A stretch of DNA of 64,000 nucleotides, from NCBI RefSeq assembly GCF_026341035.1, contig NZ_JAPEOQ010000001.1, positions 1,116,001 through 1,180,000 of the forward strand, in the 5' to 3' direction. Under the pieces are notes generated by a model. That model ran no database searches. It saw only the letters and a list, made by a program, of their open reading frames with translations, and was not told the origin of the DNA. This DNA is from Streptomyces sp. NBC_01016 (lineage in GTDB: Bacteria > Actinomycetota > Actinomycetes > Streptomycetales > Streptomycetaceae). Positions 16,976 through 25,598 of this stretch are shown here, piece by piece (position 1 is the first letter of the stretch; the number at the start of each line of letters is the position of its first letter). Position numbers and translations under genes: made by a program.

Positions 16976-17434
16976 TCAGGCGACGGCGTGCAGCCCCTCG
17001 ACCGCCTTGACCAGGGGTGCGAGGTCCGGGTTCTCGGCCGCGGCGTCGAGGGCTTCCCGCAGCGCCGCGGAGTTCGTGGGGCGGGCCTCTTCGAGGAGGG
17101 TGAACCCGGCCTCGGAGACGTTCGTGTAGATGCCCCGACGGTCGGTCGGGCACAGGTAGCGGGAGAGCAGGCCGCGCTCCTCGAGCCGCGTGACCAGGCG
17201 CGTGGTCGCGCTCTGGCTCAGGACGACGGCGTCGGCCACCTGCTTCATCTGGAGGTGGCCGCCCTCCCCGTCGTGCTGACGGCTGAGGACGTCAAGCAGC
17301 GAATACTCGCGCACGCTCAGCCCGTGGTGGGCCTGCAGTGCGCGCTCGATGTGGGACTCGATCTTCCCGTGCAGCAGCGAAAGCGCGCACCAGCCCTGCG
17401 AGAGGGCGGTCAGTGCGGGGTCTGTAGCGGTCAT
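16976..17434 (-). CDS. MarR-family transcriptional regulator
   Basis: A 152-residue winged-helix repressor. The recognition region QVADAVVLSQSATTRLVTRLE (about 70-90) and the wing CPTDRRGIYTNVSEAG are standard. The ATG at 17434 has GGAGG 9 nt upstream. It is divergent from an MFS exporter gene, the usual arrangement for local repression of an efflux pump by a ligand. Two direct TGCAATTA repeats between the genes are the likely operator. Confidence 0.9.
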   Translation of the reverse strand: MTATDPALTALSQGWCALSLLHGKIESHIERALQAHHGLSVREYSLLDVLSRQHDGEGGHLQMKQVADAVVLSQSATTRLVTRLEERGLLSRYLCPTDRRGIYTNVSEAGFTLLEEARPTNSAALREALDAAAENPDLAPLVKAVEGLHAVA

Positions 17435-17501
17435 GGCTCTTGGTTCCTCCGTCCCGGAGCGGCTCAGCCCAGGGTAGTCGATGTTCGGGGTTGCCCGCGT
17501 T

Positions 17502-17526
17502 TGCAATTAACCAGCGTCTGCAATTA
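17502..17526. promoter_or_regulatory. direct repeats in marR/MFS divergent promoter
   Basis: TGCAATTA occurs at 17502-17509 and again at 17519-17526, a 17-base period. Each contains the symmetric core AATT. Both copies lie between the two divergent starts, so they can cover both promoters. MarR binding is inferred from position only. Confidence 0.55.
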
Positions 17527-17576
17527 TTGTGAGGTCTTGTAAAGCGCACCCGCAACAGTCTGGAAGGGGTCCCTCC

Positions 17577-18782
17577 ATGCCTCTCGCGCTTCTCGCCCTC
17601 GCGATCGGGGCGTTCGGTATCGGAACCACGGAATTCGTGATCATGGGATTGCTCCCTGAGGTCGCGGGTGACTTCGGCGTCTCCATCCCCACGGCCGGCT
17701 TTCTGGTGACCGGCTACGCGCTCGGTGTGATGTTCGGCGCCCCGCTGATGACCGCCCTGGGCACGCGCATCCCGCGCAAGCGGATGCTGATGCTGCTGCT
17801 CGGCTTCTTCATCGTCGGCAACCTGCTGTCCGCCGTCGCGCCCGTCTTCGCCGTCATGCTGATCGGCCGCGTGGTCGCCTCGCTCGCCCACGGCGCGTTC
17901 TTCGGCATCGGCTCGGTCGTCGCGGCCGAGCTCGTGGCACCGGAGAAGAAGGCCGGAGCGATCGCCATGATGTTCACGGGCCTGACCGTCGCCAACGTCG
18001 TCGGTGTCCCGCTCGGCACTTTCATCGGCCAGACGGTCGGCTGGCGCGTGACGTTCACAGTCGTCGCCGCGCTCGGCGTCATCGGCCTCGCCGGAATCGC
18101 CAAGCTCGTGCCCGACCTGCCCAAGCCGGAAGGCGTGCGGCTGCGTCACGAGCTGGCCGCGTTCAAGAACGTGCAGGTCGTCCTCGCCATGGCGATGACC
18201 GTGCTCGGCTTCGGCGGCGTCTTCGCGGCCATCACCTACATCGCGCCGATGATGACGCACGTCGCCGGCTTCGCGGACGGCTCCGTCACCTGGCTCATGG
18301 TCCTCTTCGGCCTCGGCATGGTCGCCGGCAACCTCGTCGGCGGAAAGTTCGCCGACCGCGCCCTGATGCCCCTGCTGTACGTGTCGCTGGGCGCGCTCGC
18401 CCTCGTGCTCGCCCTGTTCACGGTCACCGCGCACAACCAGGTGCTGTCCGCGATCTCCATCGTGCTGATCGGCGCGTTCGGCTTCGCGACCGTGCCGCCG
18501 CTGCAGAAGCGCGTCCTCGACCAGGCCTCCGGCGCCCCGACGCTCGCCTCGGCCGTCAACATCGGCGCCTTCAACCTCGGCAACGCGCTCTCCGCCTGGC
18601 TCGGCGGCATGGTGATCGCCGCGGGCCTCGGCTACACCTCCCCGAACTGGGTCGGCGCCGTGCTCGCCGCAGGGGCTCTCGTTCTGGCCGTGCTGTCCGC
18701 GGCCCTCGAGCGCCGCTCGCCCGCTCCGAGCCTGATCGTCGCGGCCGCCGAGCAGCCGCGCACCGAGCCGGCCCACCACTGA
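17577..18782 (+). CDS. MFS efflux transporter (Cmr/arabinose-efflux permease type)
   Basis: A 401-residue transporter with twelve predicted helices. The first helix with IGTTEFVIMGLLPEVA and the loop GTRIPRKRMLM are typical of the drug:H+ antiporter-1 group that includes Cmr and AraJ-like exporters. The ATG at 17577 has GGAAGGGG upstream. It is divergent from marR and is followed after 80 bases by an HbpS-like gene on the same strand, probably as one transcript. The exported compound is unknown. Confidence 0.88.
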   Translation: MPLALLALAIGAFGIGTTEFVIMGLLPEVAGDFGVSIPTAGFLVTGYALGVMFGAPLMTALGTRIPRKRMLMLLLGFFIVGNLLSAVAPVFAVMLIGRVVASLAHGAFFGIGSVVAAELVAPEKKAGAIAMMFTGLTVANVVGVPLGTFIGQTVGWRVTFTVVAALGVIGLAGIAKLVPDLPKPEGVRLRHELAAFKNVQVVLAMAMTVLGFGGVFAAITYIAPMMTHVAGFADGSVTWLMVLFGLGMVAGNLVGGKFADRALMPLLYVSLGALALVLALFTVTAHNQVLSAISIVLIGAFGFATVPPLQKRVLDQASGAPTLASAVNIGAFNLGNALSAWLGGMVIAAGLGYTSPNWVGAVLAAGALVLAVLSAALERRSPAPSLIVAAAEQPRTEPAHH

Positions 18783-18862
18783 CCCCCACCCCGGTCGACG
18801 GGGCCGATGACGCCCCCGCCCCACAGCACCTCTCAGCACCACCCCGCAAGGAGCATCACCTC

Positions 18863-19282
18863 ATGAGCACCACCGCTGTCACCCCGCTCAGCACGCAGGA
18901 CGCCGAGGCCCTGGTCTCCGCCGCTCGCCTCGCCGCCGAGGCGGCCGGAGTCACCGTCAGCGTCACCGTCCTCGACGCGGGCGGGCACCTCCTGGCCTTC
19001 CGCCGCGACGACCGCGCCGTCCTCATCTCCGGCGAGACCAGCACGCGCAAGGCGTTCACCGCGCTCCAGCTGAACGCCCCCACCGCCGACCTCGTCGACC
19101 TGGTGAAGCCCGAGGGTCCCTTCCACACCCTGCCCACCGCGCTGGACCGGCCGCTGCTGTTCATCGCCGGCGGCCTGCCGGTCCACCGCGACGGCCGGCT
19201 CATCGGCGCCATCGGTGTCGGTGGCGGCGCCCCCGAGCAGGACCACGGATTCGCCACCGCGGCCGTGGAGGCCCTCGCGTAG
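18863..19282 (+). CDS. GlcG/HbpS-family (DUF336) protein
   Basis: A 139-residue single-domain protein of the GlcG/HbpS family. The hallmarks are VTVLDAGGHLLAFRRDD, ARKAFTA-like STRKAFTALQL, and GGLPVHRDGRLIGAIGVGGG. Relatives bind haem or small ligands; HbpS of Streptomyces is secreted, but this one lacks a signal peptide. The ribosome site AAGGAG lies 9 nt upstream of the ATG. It is likely cotranscribed with the MFS exporter and under MarR control. Confidence 0.85.
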   Translation: MSTTAVTPLSTQDAEALVSAARLAAEAAGVTVSVTVLDAGGHLLAFRRDDRAVLISGETSTRKAFTALQLNAPTADLVDLVKPEGPFHTLPTALDRPLLFIAGGLPVHRDGRLIGAIGVGGGAPEQDHGFATAAVEALA

Positions 19283-19303
19283 CAGCAGAGCCACACCACA
19301 CAG

Positions 19304-19342
19304 CCGCCCCAAGTTGCCGCAGCACAGCGGTACTTGGGGCGG
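19304..19342. terminator. hairpin terminator between convergent genes
   Basis: CCGCCCCAAGT (19304-19314) pairs with ACTTGGGGCGG (19332-19342) around a 17-nt loop, between the HbpS-like gene and the leftward double GNAT gene. Confidence 0.75.
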
Positions 19343-19349
19343 ACGTGTA

Positions 19350-20234
19350 TCAGCCCGCGGCCACGGTCAGCGGCGCGAAGCGGCGGGTCCAGTCGCCGGG
19401 CAGGCCCGAAGCCCCGTAGTTCATCACCGCGTTGAGGCCGACGGCCTCGAGTCCGCGCTCCTTGAGCCACGCCAGCAGCTCCTCATGGCGCACGTCGATG
19501 TCGGTGCGCAGCGGCCGGTCCGTGCCCGCCGCGAGCGAGGCCACGAGGGCCTGCGCCGTCGCGGTGTCGCGGGCGACGAGAGGACCGACGACGTGGGTGT
19601 CCTCATTGGGCCAGGCGGCCGCGAAGCCGATGAGCCCGCCACCGGCCCCGCCGGCCCCACTGTCCACCGCCACCCGCAACTGGTCCGCGAAAGCCGGAAG
19701 TCGCGTGATCACATGCGTACGGTCCGGGCCGAAGACCTTCGCGTCCAGGCGGAGGATCGCCGGGAGGTCGTTCGCCGTGGCCGCGCGCGTGGTGACATCG
19801 GGCAGGGGCCCGCCCGCGGCGAAGCGGCCGCGCACCATCTCGGCCCGCCCCGTGACCTTGAAGCCCAACTCCTCGTAGAGCGGCCGCCCGTACGGCGTCG
19901 CATGGAGGGTGAGCGGTGTCGTGCCCGCCCGCTCGACGATGTGGCGCATCAGACGTCTGCCGATGCCCTGCCGTGCGTGTTGCTCGGCGACCAGGACCAT
20001 GCCGATCGCGCCGAGTTCGGGCCGCTCCCGGGGGCCGTACTCGGTCACTACGCAGGCGCTGACGAGACCGCCGTCGGGGTCATCGATGCCGTAGCCGGTA
20101 CCGGCGGAGAGCAGCAGCCGCCACTTGTGTTCCTCACGGGGCCAGCCCCGGTTCTCGGACAGGTCGGCGCACGCGAGGACATCGCGCGGGGTGAGACGAC
20201 GGATGGGCAGGTCGGAGAGGGAAGGTGTCGACAC
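19350..20234 (-). CDS. tandem-GNAT acetyltransferase
   Basis: About 294 residues with two GNAT folds. The first (about 10-140) has the acetyl-CoA loop QHARQGIGRRLMRHI and the end PYGRPLYEELGF. The second (about 150-280) is degenerate, with VGPLVARDTATAQALVASLAAG in place of a clear loop. This layout recalls mycothiol synthase-like and other double GNATs, but no specific substrate can be named. The start is uncertain: the GTG at 20234 gives a compact protein but has no strong ribosome site, while an ATG at 20330 would add 32 residues that begin within a parS site. Confidence 0.75.
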   Translation of the reverse strand: MSTPSLSDLPIRRLTPRDVLACADLSENRGWPREEHKWRLLLSAGTGYGIDDPDGGLVSACVVTEYGPRERPELGAIGMVLVAEQHARQGIGRRLMRHIVERAGTTPLTLHATPYGRPLYEELGFKVTGRAEMVRGRFAAGGPLPDVTTRAATANDLPAILRLDAKVFGPDRTHVITRLPAFADQLRVAVDSGAGGAGGGLIGFAAAWPNEDTHVVGPLVARDTATAQALVASLAAGTDRPLRTDIDVRHEELLAWLKERGLEAVGLNAVMNYGASGLPGDWTRRFAPLTVAAG

Positions 20235-20314
20235 GCAGGTCAGGCTGTCGGACTTCGCCCCGTGGCGTCCACCGCTTTGTGGAGAGTGCCCCGAGGCTTT
20301 CGGTCCCGCCGGGA

Positions 20315-20328
20315 GTTTCACGTGAAAC
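20315..20328. promoter_or_regulatory. parS site
   Basis: Exact GTTTCACGTGAAAC, about 80 bases upstream of the GTG of the double GNAT gene, or inside codons 1-6 if the ATG at 20330 is used (reading MFHVK). Confidence 0.95.
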
Positions 20329-20689
20329 ATGGCGCGGGGCTCGGCTCTCGCCCGCGCTCGACGGCGCCGGACGCACGAATTGGCGCGCCGAGACCGGTAA
20401 TTGAGGAATTTACGAGGCGACCGAGGTTCGCTTAATCCGCAGTTATGCCGGTAGGGGGTTGTCGACTTCGCGGCGGCCGGTATCGTCGGATCCGGATCGC
20501 GCCGGGTGGCCGAAGAAGGCCGAGGGGAAGCCCGTGGTGCGCGCAGGCCCACGCAGCCTAACGGGACGGAGAGATCGAAGACCTGCACTTTCCGCTTTGC
20601 GTTCTGGGCAATGACACCGGGTGGCATGCTGAGATGAGGGGACTGCGGACAATGTCACACTCTTGCCTTACTTGTCAGTAGCCGTCCGG

Positions 20690-20716
20690 AATGCAGTGTT
20701 CAATGTGGACTGCATT
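20690..20716. promoter_or_regulatory. 8-11-8 inverted repeat upstream of flavohaemoprotein, candidate operator
   Basis: AATGCAGT (20690-20697) and ACTGCATT (20709-20716) are perfect inverted arms, about 96 bases upstream of the chosen start. The spacing puts the arms about two helix turns apart (19 bp centre to centre). The binding protein is unknown. Confidence 0.5.
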
Positions 20717-20811
20717 GTTGTCGAGGCGCGGGGGAAAGCCCACAGTTTCCGGGCGTGGAACAGCTCGGGAGTACGTTGACCGACCGAAATATGTTCGAGG
20801 CGAGGCACAGC

Positions 20812-22188
20812 ATGGACGCTCCGACCACTACGCCGTCGGCCGGTTCCGGTTCTGACGGTTCGGACGGTGGGGGCGGCTGGTTCACGCCGCGCACGGCCCC
20901 GGCCCCGCAGCCGCCCACCACCGGTTCCGGCCAGGAGGCGACGCCGGAGGAGCACCGAATACCGGAGCCGCGTCAGGCGCCGGCCGCTCAGCAGACGCAG
21001 CAGCCCGCCCCGCCGCGGGCCGCCGAGACGCCCGGCCCCATGGCCGCCTCCGCGCGCACCGCTCCCACGCATGCCTCCCCCGACGCGATTCTCATCCGCC
21101 GGACGATGGAGGAGATCGGCCCCGTCGCGGACAGGGTCACCTCGTACTTCTACGCGCTGCTCTTCGTGCGCCACCCCGAACTGCGCCCGCTCTTCCCCGC
21201 GGCGATGGACACCCAGCGCGACCGGATCCTCAAGGCGCTGCTGACCGCCGCCGAGCACATCGACAACAAGGACGTCCTCGTGGCGTACCTGAAGAACCTG
21301 GGCCGCGGGCACCGCAAGTACGGCACGCAGGCCGACCACTACCCGGCCGTCGGCGAGTGTCTGATCGCCGCGCTCACCCAGTACGCCACGACCACGTGGA
21401 ACGCGGAGACCGAGGCCGCCTGGGTCCGCACGTACACGACGATCTCCCAGGTCATGATCGACGCGGCGGCCGAGGACGAGCTGAAGGCGCCGGCCTGGTG
21501 GCTGGCCGAGGTCGTCTCGCACGACCTGCGCACCCCCGACGTCGCCGTGGTGACCGTGCGGCCCGATCAGCCCTACCCGTTCCTGGCGGGGCAGTACACG
21601 ACGCTGGAGACGCCCTGGTGGCCGCGGATCTGGCGGCACTACTCGTTCGCGTCCGCGCCCCGCTCCGACGGGCTGCTCTCGTTCCACGTGAAGGCGGTTC
21701 CGGCGGGCTGGGTCTCCAACGCCCTGGTGCATCGGGCCCGCCCCGGCGACGTGCTGCGCCTCGGCCCGCCCGCCGGTTCCATGACCGTCGACCACACCAC
21801 CGACAGTGGGCTTCTCTGCCTGGGCGGCGGCACCGGCATCGCGCCCATCAAGGCGCTCGTCGAGGACGTGGCCGAGCATGGGCACCAGCGCTCGGTCGAG
21901 GTGTTCTACGGCGCCCGCACCAACCATGATCTGTACGACATCGACACGATGCTGCGCCTCTCGCAGAGCCACCCGTGGCTCTCGGTGCGTCCCATCGTCG
22001 ACCAGCAGGCCCACCTCCAGCTGCCGGACGCGGTACGGGAGTACGGCCCCTGGAACGAGTACGACGCGTATCTCTCCGGGCCGCCCGGCATGATCCGCAG
22101 CAGCATCGACACCCTGCGGCGCATCGGTATCCCCGGCAGCCGCATCCGGCACGACTCGGTCGAGGACCTGGTCGCTGCGGCGGACTGA
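20812..22188 (+). CDS. globin-coupled flavoreductase (flavohaemoprotein-like) with disordered N-terminal extension
   Basis: A 458-residue protein in three parts. Residues 1-88 are rich in Pro, Gly, Ala and Thr and probably disordered. A globin domain follows (about 90-225) with the probable proximal histidine in GRGHRKYG (His167). The ferredoxin-NADP reductase part has the FAD motif RHYSFAS (about 278-285) and the NAD(P)H loop CLGGGTGIAP. Such enzymes detoxify nitric oxide to nitrate or act as haem reductases. The globin and long tail differ from the classic Hmp, so NO dioxygenase activity is inferred. The ATG at 20812 has GAGGCGAGG upstream. Confidence 0.85.
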   Translation: MDAPTTTPSAGSGSDGSDGGGGWFTPRTAPAPQPPTTGSGQEATPEEHRIPEPRQAPAAQQTQQPAPPRAAETPGPMAASARTAPTHASPDAILIRRTMEEIGPVADRVTSYFYALLFVRHPELRPLFPAAMDTQRDRILKALLTAAEHIDNKDVLVAYLKNLGRGHRKYGTQADHYPAVGECLIAALTQYATTTWNAETEAAWVRTYTTISQVMIDAAAEDELKAPAWWLAEVVSHDLRTPDVAVVTVRPDQPYPFLAGQYTTLETPWWPRIWRHYSFASAPRSDGLLSFHVKAVPAGWVSNALVHRARPGDVLRLGPPAGSMTVDHTTDSGLLCLGGGTGIAPIKALVEDVAEHGHQRSVEVFYGARTNHDLYDIDTMLRLSQSHPWLSVRPIVDQQAHLQLPDAVREYGPWNEYDAYLSGPPGMIRSSIDTLRRIGIPGSRIRHDSVEDLVAAAD

Positions 22189-22200
22189 GCCCTCGATGCG

Positions 22201-22239
22201 CGGCGCCGCCCCCACGCCTCGTAGCGAGGTGCGGCGCCG
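22201..22239. terminator. bipartite hairpin between convergent genes
   Basis: CGGCGCCGC (22201-22209) pairs with GCGGCGCCG (22231-22239), and inside it CCTCG (22217-22221) pairs with CGAGG (22225-22229). It lies between the stops of the flavohaemoprotein and Nudix genes. Confidence 0.7.
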
Positions 22240-22263
22240 TCCCACACCTCGTACAGCGGGGCG

Positions 22264-22746
22264 TCAGCCCAGATCGGGCGCGTGCATCGCCCGTACGCCC
22301 TCGATGTTGCCGTCCAGGTAGTGACGCAGCGAGAGCGGCACCAGATGGACCGAGGCGATGCCGACGCGGGTGAACGGCACCCGCACGATCTCGTAGCTGC
22401 CGCACGGGTCCTCGACCTCGGGCCCGTGCCGCTCGTCGGTGTCCATCGATTCCAGTCGGCAGACGAAGAAGTGCTGGACCTTCACGCCGGTCGCGCCGCC
22501 GTCCTCGCCGATGTGCTCGACGGTGTCCACGAAGCAGGGCACCACGTCGACGATCTTGGCGCCGAGCTCCTCGTGCACCTCGCGATGGAGGGCGTCCACG
22601 ACGGTCGTGTCCTCCGGCTCGACCCCACCACCGGGAGTCACCCAGTACGGATCGACGCCGGGCTTGGTTCGCTTGATCAGGATCAGGTTGTCGCCATCCA
22701 GCAGGACGGCGCGTGCGGTGCGCTTGACCACGGGTCGGACGGTCAT
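22264..22746 (-). CDS. Nudix hydrolase
   Basis: A 160-residue Nudix protein. The Nudix box is complete: GGGVEPEDTTVVDALHREV with HEELGA directly after it, fitting G-x5-E-x7-REUxEExGU. These enzymes cleave nucleoside diphosphates linked to another group; the substrate is open. The ATG at 22746 gives a normal length, but there is no clear ribosome site. A one-mismatch parS lies 21 bases upstream, between this gene and the lysR gene on the same strand. Confidence 0.9.
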   Translation of the reverse strand: MTVRPVVKRTARAVLLDGDNLILIKRTKPGVDPYWVTPGGGVEPEDTTVVDALHREVHEELGAKIVDVVPCFVDTVEHIGEDGGATGVKVQHFFVCRLESMDTDERHGPEVEDPCGSYEIVRVPFTRVGIASVHLVPLSLRHYLDGNIEGVRAMHAPDLG

Positions 22747-22767
22747 GGGAGAAATGTGGCCCGGCTG

Positions 22768-22781
22768 GTTCCACGTGAAAC
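22768..22781. promoter_or_regulatory. parS site, one mismatch
   Basis: GTTCCACGTGAAAC differs from the consensus at position 4 only. It sits in the 59-base gap between lysR and the Nudix gene. Confidence 0.75.
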
Positions 22782-22805
22782 ATCCCGTATCGCTCGGTGC
22801 CCCGA

Positions 22806-23711
22806 TCACGACCAGTCGACGGCAGCGCGTAGTAGCCACTCGTGCGCCCGCGCGATGTGCGGCATGGCGAGTGTGCCGGTGCGCACCACCAGGAAATACG
22901 TACGCAGCGGCGGCACGGGCGGGTCGAGCAGGGCGACGATTTCCCCGCGCTCCAGGTTCTCCTCGCAGAGATAGCGCGGCAGGACGGCGAGGCCGGCTCC
23001 CGCGATCACACAGGCGAGCACCGCGCGCAGATCGGGCACGACGACCGTGGCGGAGACAGCGGGCCGGGAGTCGAAGACTGCGGCCCAGTAGCGGCTGACC
23101 AGGGGCAACGACTCGTGCACCTCGACCACCGGGAACTTCTCCAGGGACGGCGCCGCGTCGCGGTGCAGCATGCCGCGGCCGATCCGGGCGGCCAGGCGCG
23201 GGGCGGCGGCCAGCACATGCTCCTCGTCGCAGAGCGGAGTCGCCGTGTGCAGGGCGCCGCGCGGACGGGCCGTCGCGATGGCCAGATCGTGATGCCCCGC
23301 GGCGAGCCCCTCCAGGGTTTCCTCGGCCGTGCCGAAGCTCGTCCGTAACGCGATGCTCTGCCCGTCGTCCCGGGTCAGGGCCGTCAGTGCAGGTAGGGCG
23401 CGCTCCGCGGTGAACTCCGGAGGCCCCGCCAGGTGCAGGGTGCGCACGGCGGACTCCTCGCCGAGCCCTGCCTCGGCGATCTCCACGAGGGCGTCGAGAT
23501 GCGGAGCCGCCTTGTGGGCCAGCTCGTCGGCGATCGTCGTGGCCGTCACACCGCGCGCCTGGCGCAGGAAGAGCGGGCGCCCCAGCTGCCGCTCCAACGT
23601 GCGGATCTGGGAGGTGACCGCCGGCTGGGACAGGCCGAGCAGAGCGGCGGCGCGGGTGAACGAACCGGCGCGATGCACCGTCACAAAGGTGCGCAGCAAC
23701 GCGAGATCCAT
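22806..23711 (-). CDS. LysR-family transcriptional regulator
   Basis: A 301-residue regulator starting MDLALLRTFVTVHRAGSFTRAAALLGLSQ, a standard LysR helix-turn-helix (residues 1-60), followed by a periplasmic-binding-protein-like effector domain (about 90-295). It is a single gene with the Nudix gene behind it; no divergent partner is present, so its target is not obvious. An AT-rich stretch (TATAAATAAG) lies about 45 bases upstream, in the likely promoter. Confidence 0.92.
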   Translation of the reverse strand: MDLALLRTFVTVHRAGSFTRAAALLGLSQPAVTSQIRTLERQLGRPLFLRQARGVTATTIADELAHKAAPHLDALVEIAEAGLGEESAVRTLHLAGPPEFTAERALPALTALTRDDGQSIALRTSFGTAEETLEGLAAGHHDLAIATARPRGALHTATPLCDEEHVLAAAPRLAARIGRGMLHRDAAPSLEKFPVVEVHESLPLVSRYWAAVFDSRPAVSATVVVPDLRAVLACVIAGAGLAVLPRYLCEENLERGEIVALLDPPVPPLRTYFLVVRTGTLAMPHIARAHEWLLRAAVDWS

Positions 23712-23849
23712 CGCGGCACACCTCCCCTTCCCAACCCCAGAGCCGCGCCCAACTATAAATAAGTCGATAGGTCTCTGTCGCTACCGTGATTGGACACTGA
23801 CACAGAGTCAACTAGCCTTGTTCGCGCGGTTCTTCGCGCGTAAGAACCG

Positions 23850-23888
23850 GGACGGTCCGAGCCACGAGGGGGGAGGCTCGGACCGTCC
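23850..23888 (-). terminator. terminator of the holin/ptpA/trans-sulfuration operon
   Basis: A perfect 14-bp stem (23850-23863 with 23875-23888) with an 11-nt loop, 23 bases beyond the stop of the leftward PLP enzyme gene. Confidence 0.8.
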
Positions 23889-23910
23889 GTTGTACGTAGC
23901 GCGCGCGGTA

Positions 23911-25095
23911 CTAGGGCCCTTCTGACGGGTCTCGGGCCCCGTCCAGCGCCCGCAGCACGTCCGCCACCAGGTCCTCGGTGTTCTCGGCGCCCGCGGAGAA
24001 GCGGATGAAGCCTTCGGTGACGGCATCCCCGCCCCAGCGCCCGCGCCGCTCGGCGGTGGACCGTACGCCGCCGAAGCTCGTCGCGTCGTCCACCAGGGTC
24101 AGGGCTTCCAGGAACCGCTCGGCCCGGGCGCGCGAGGGCAGCTCGAAGGCGACCACGCAGCCGAACCGCCGCATCTGCCCTGCGGCGACGTCATGGGACG
24201 GATCGCCGGGCAGAGCGGGATGACGCACCGCGGCGACGTCCTCGCGTTCCAGCAGCGCCTGTGCCACGGCCAGCGCGTTGGCGCTCTGCCGCTCGGCGCG
24301 CAGCTCGAGCGTGGCGAGGGACCGATGCGCGAGCCAGGCCTCCATCGGCCCGGGAATCGCTCCTACGATCTTGCGCCAGCGCTTCACCGAGGCGATCAAC
24401 TCGGCGTCGGCGCACGCGACGTAGCCGAGCAGGAGGTCGCCGTGGCCCGTGAGCTGCTTGGTGCCGCTGGCCACCGCGAAGTCCGCGCCGAGCTCCAGCG
24501 GGCGCTGCCCGAGCGGCGTCGCGAGCGTGTTGTCCACGGCGACGAGCGCCCCGCGCGCGTGGGCGGCGTCGGCGAGGCGCCGGATGTCGCAGACGTCGAG
24601 GCCCGGGTTGGACGGCGTCTCCAGCCACAGCAGGCGTGCCCCGTCGAGCACGTCGAGCTGCGCGTCACCGCCGGTCGGCGCGGTACGCACCTCGATCCCG
24701 TACGCCGTGAGCTGCTCGCGGACGAGCGGGAAGACCTGGTAGCCGTCGGCCGGCAGAACCACCGCGTCGCCGGCGCGCAGTTGCGAGAAGAGGACCGCGG
24801 AGATCGCGGCCATGCCGGAGGCAAAGGCCAGCGTCTCCACGCCGGAGCGCCCCGGAGCCTCCAACTCGCTGATGGCGCGCTCGAGATGTGTCCACGTCGG
24901 GTTCTCGTCGCGGCCGTACGCATAGGGCCCCGACACATCGCCGGGCAGATGGAAGTGTGCGGCGAACACCGGCCCCGGCAGGGTCGGTTCGTTCTTGACC
25001 GGCTCGGGCAGACCCGCCCGGACCGCCCGCGTGCCGTCTCCGGGCTCCTGTGCCGAAGGCTCCGTTCCTGGTTCCTGTGCCGAGGGCTCCGTCAT
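23911..25095 (-). CDS. cystathionine gamma-synthase/lyase-family PLP enzyme
   Basis: A 394-residue trans-sulfuration enzyme. PLP is expected on Lys213 in VASGTKQLTGHGD, with the cofactor-phosphate region YAYGRDENPTW (59-69), the stacking SGMAAISA and Asp188 in VDNTLATP. Reactions in the family include cystathionine formation or cleavage and methionine gamma-lysis; which one applies cannot be told. The N-terminus has a small tandem repeat (TEPSAQEPG twice), a recent 27-base duplication in the DNA. Its ATG overlaps the stop of ptpA by 4 bases, indicating translational coupling. Confidence 0.87.
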   Translation of the reverse strand: MTEPSAQEPGTEPSAQEPGDGTRAVRAGLPEPVKNEPTLPGPVFAAHFHLPGDVSGPYAYGRDENPTWTHLERAISELEAPGRSGVETLAFASGMAAISAVLFSQLRAGDAVVLPADGYQVFPLVREQLTAYGIEVRTAPTGGDAQLDVLDGARLLWLETPSNPGLDVCDIRRLADAAHARGALVAVDNTLATPLGQRPLELGADFAVASGTKQLTGHGDLLLGYVACADAELIASVKRWRKIVGAIPGPMEAWLAHRSLATLELRAERQSANALAVAQALLEREDVAAVRHPALPGDPSHDVAAGQMRRFGCVVAFELPSRARAERFLEALTLVDDATSFGGVRSTAERRGRWGGDAVTEGFIRFSAGAENTEDLVADVLRALDGARDPSEGP

Positions 25096-25586
25096 GCGAC
25101 CTGTCCTCCCGCTGCTTCGCGCACGGATACGAGAAGGCCGTCGGAGGCCGCCTCGACGAGCTTCAGGCACTCCTCGAAGCCGCCCAGATCGCCGTAGTAC
25201 GGATCGGGGACGTCCAGGTCCGAGGGATCGGCTTCGGCGTCGTAGGAACGCAGCAGGCGCACCTTCTCGGCGTCCTCGGGCGTCGACGCCAGGCGGCGCA
25301 GGGTGCGCAGATGGCCGTGGTCGAGGGCGACGACCAGGTCGAGGCGGTCGAACCAGTCGCGGTGGAAGCGGCGGGCCGTGTGCTCGGAGTCGTAGCCGTT
25401 CTCGGTGAGGACAAGGACGGTGCGCGGGTCGGCGCCGTCGCCCTCGTGCCAGCCGTCCGTGCCCGCGCTGTCGACCTCGACGAGGCCGTCGAGCCCCGCT
25501 TCCTCGACGCGGGCGCGGAAGACGTGCTCGGCCATGGGCGAGCGGCAGATGTTGCCGGTGCAGACGAAACAGACGCGGTAGGTCAT
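25092..25586 (-). CDS. ptpA: low-molecular-weight protein-tyrosine phosphatase
   Basis: A 164-residue phosphatase. The P-loop CTGNICRS holds Cys9 and Arg15 of the Cx5R(S/T) motif, and the acid residue lies in DPYYGD (about 127). The S. coelicolor orthologue PtpA, as remembered from the literature, affects antibiotic production when overexpressed. It lies 12 bases after the holin-like gene and overlaps the next gene by 4 bases, so it is the middle of a three-gene operon. Confidence 0.92.
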   Translation of the reverse strand: MTYRVCFVCTGNICRSPMAEHVFRARVEEAGLDGLVEVDSAGTDGWHEGDGADPRTVLVLTENGYDSEHTARRFHRDWFDRLDLVVALDHGHLRTLRRLASTPEDAEKVRLLRSYDAEADPSDLDVPDPYYGDLGGFEECLKLVEAASDGLLVSVREAAGGQVA

Positions 25587-25598
25587 CCTCGGCCGCTC

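Larger units (their letters stand above)
20235..20811. other. divergent intergenic region between double GNAT and flavohaemoprotein genes
   Basis: About 577 bases with no trusted ORF. It holds the parS site at 20315, an AT-richer stretch at 20380-20450, and the operator-like inverted repeat at 20690-20716 close to the flavohaemoprotein gene. Promoters for both divergent genes must lie here; none is clear enough to mark. Confidence 0.5.

Noticed and set aside
20672..20680. TTGTCAGTA as a further damage promoter upstream of the flavohaemoprotein
   Set aside because: No TAnnnT at the required spacing (GAATGC is found) and the last base of the -35 element differs.
21681..21694. parS-like GTTCCACGTGAAGG in the flavohaemoprotein gene
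   Set aside because: Three mismatches from the consensus and within coding sequence; likely chance.
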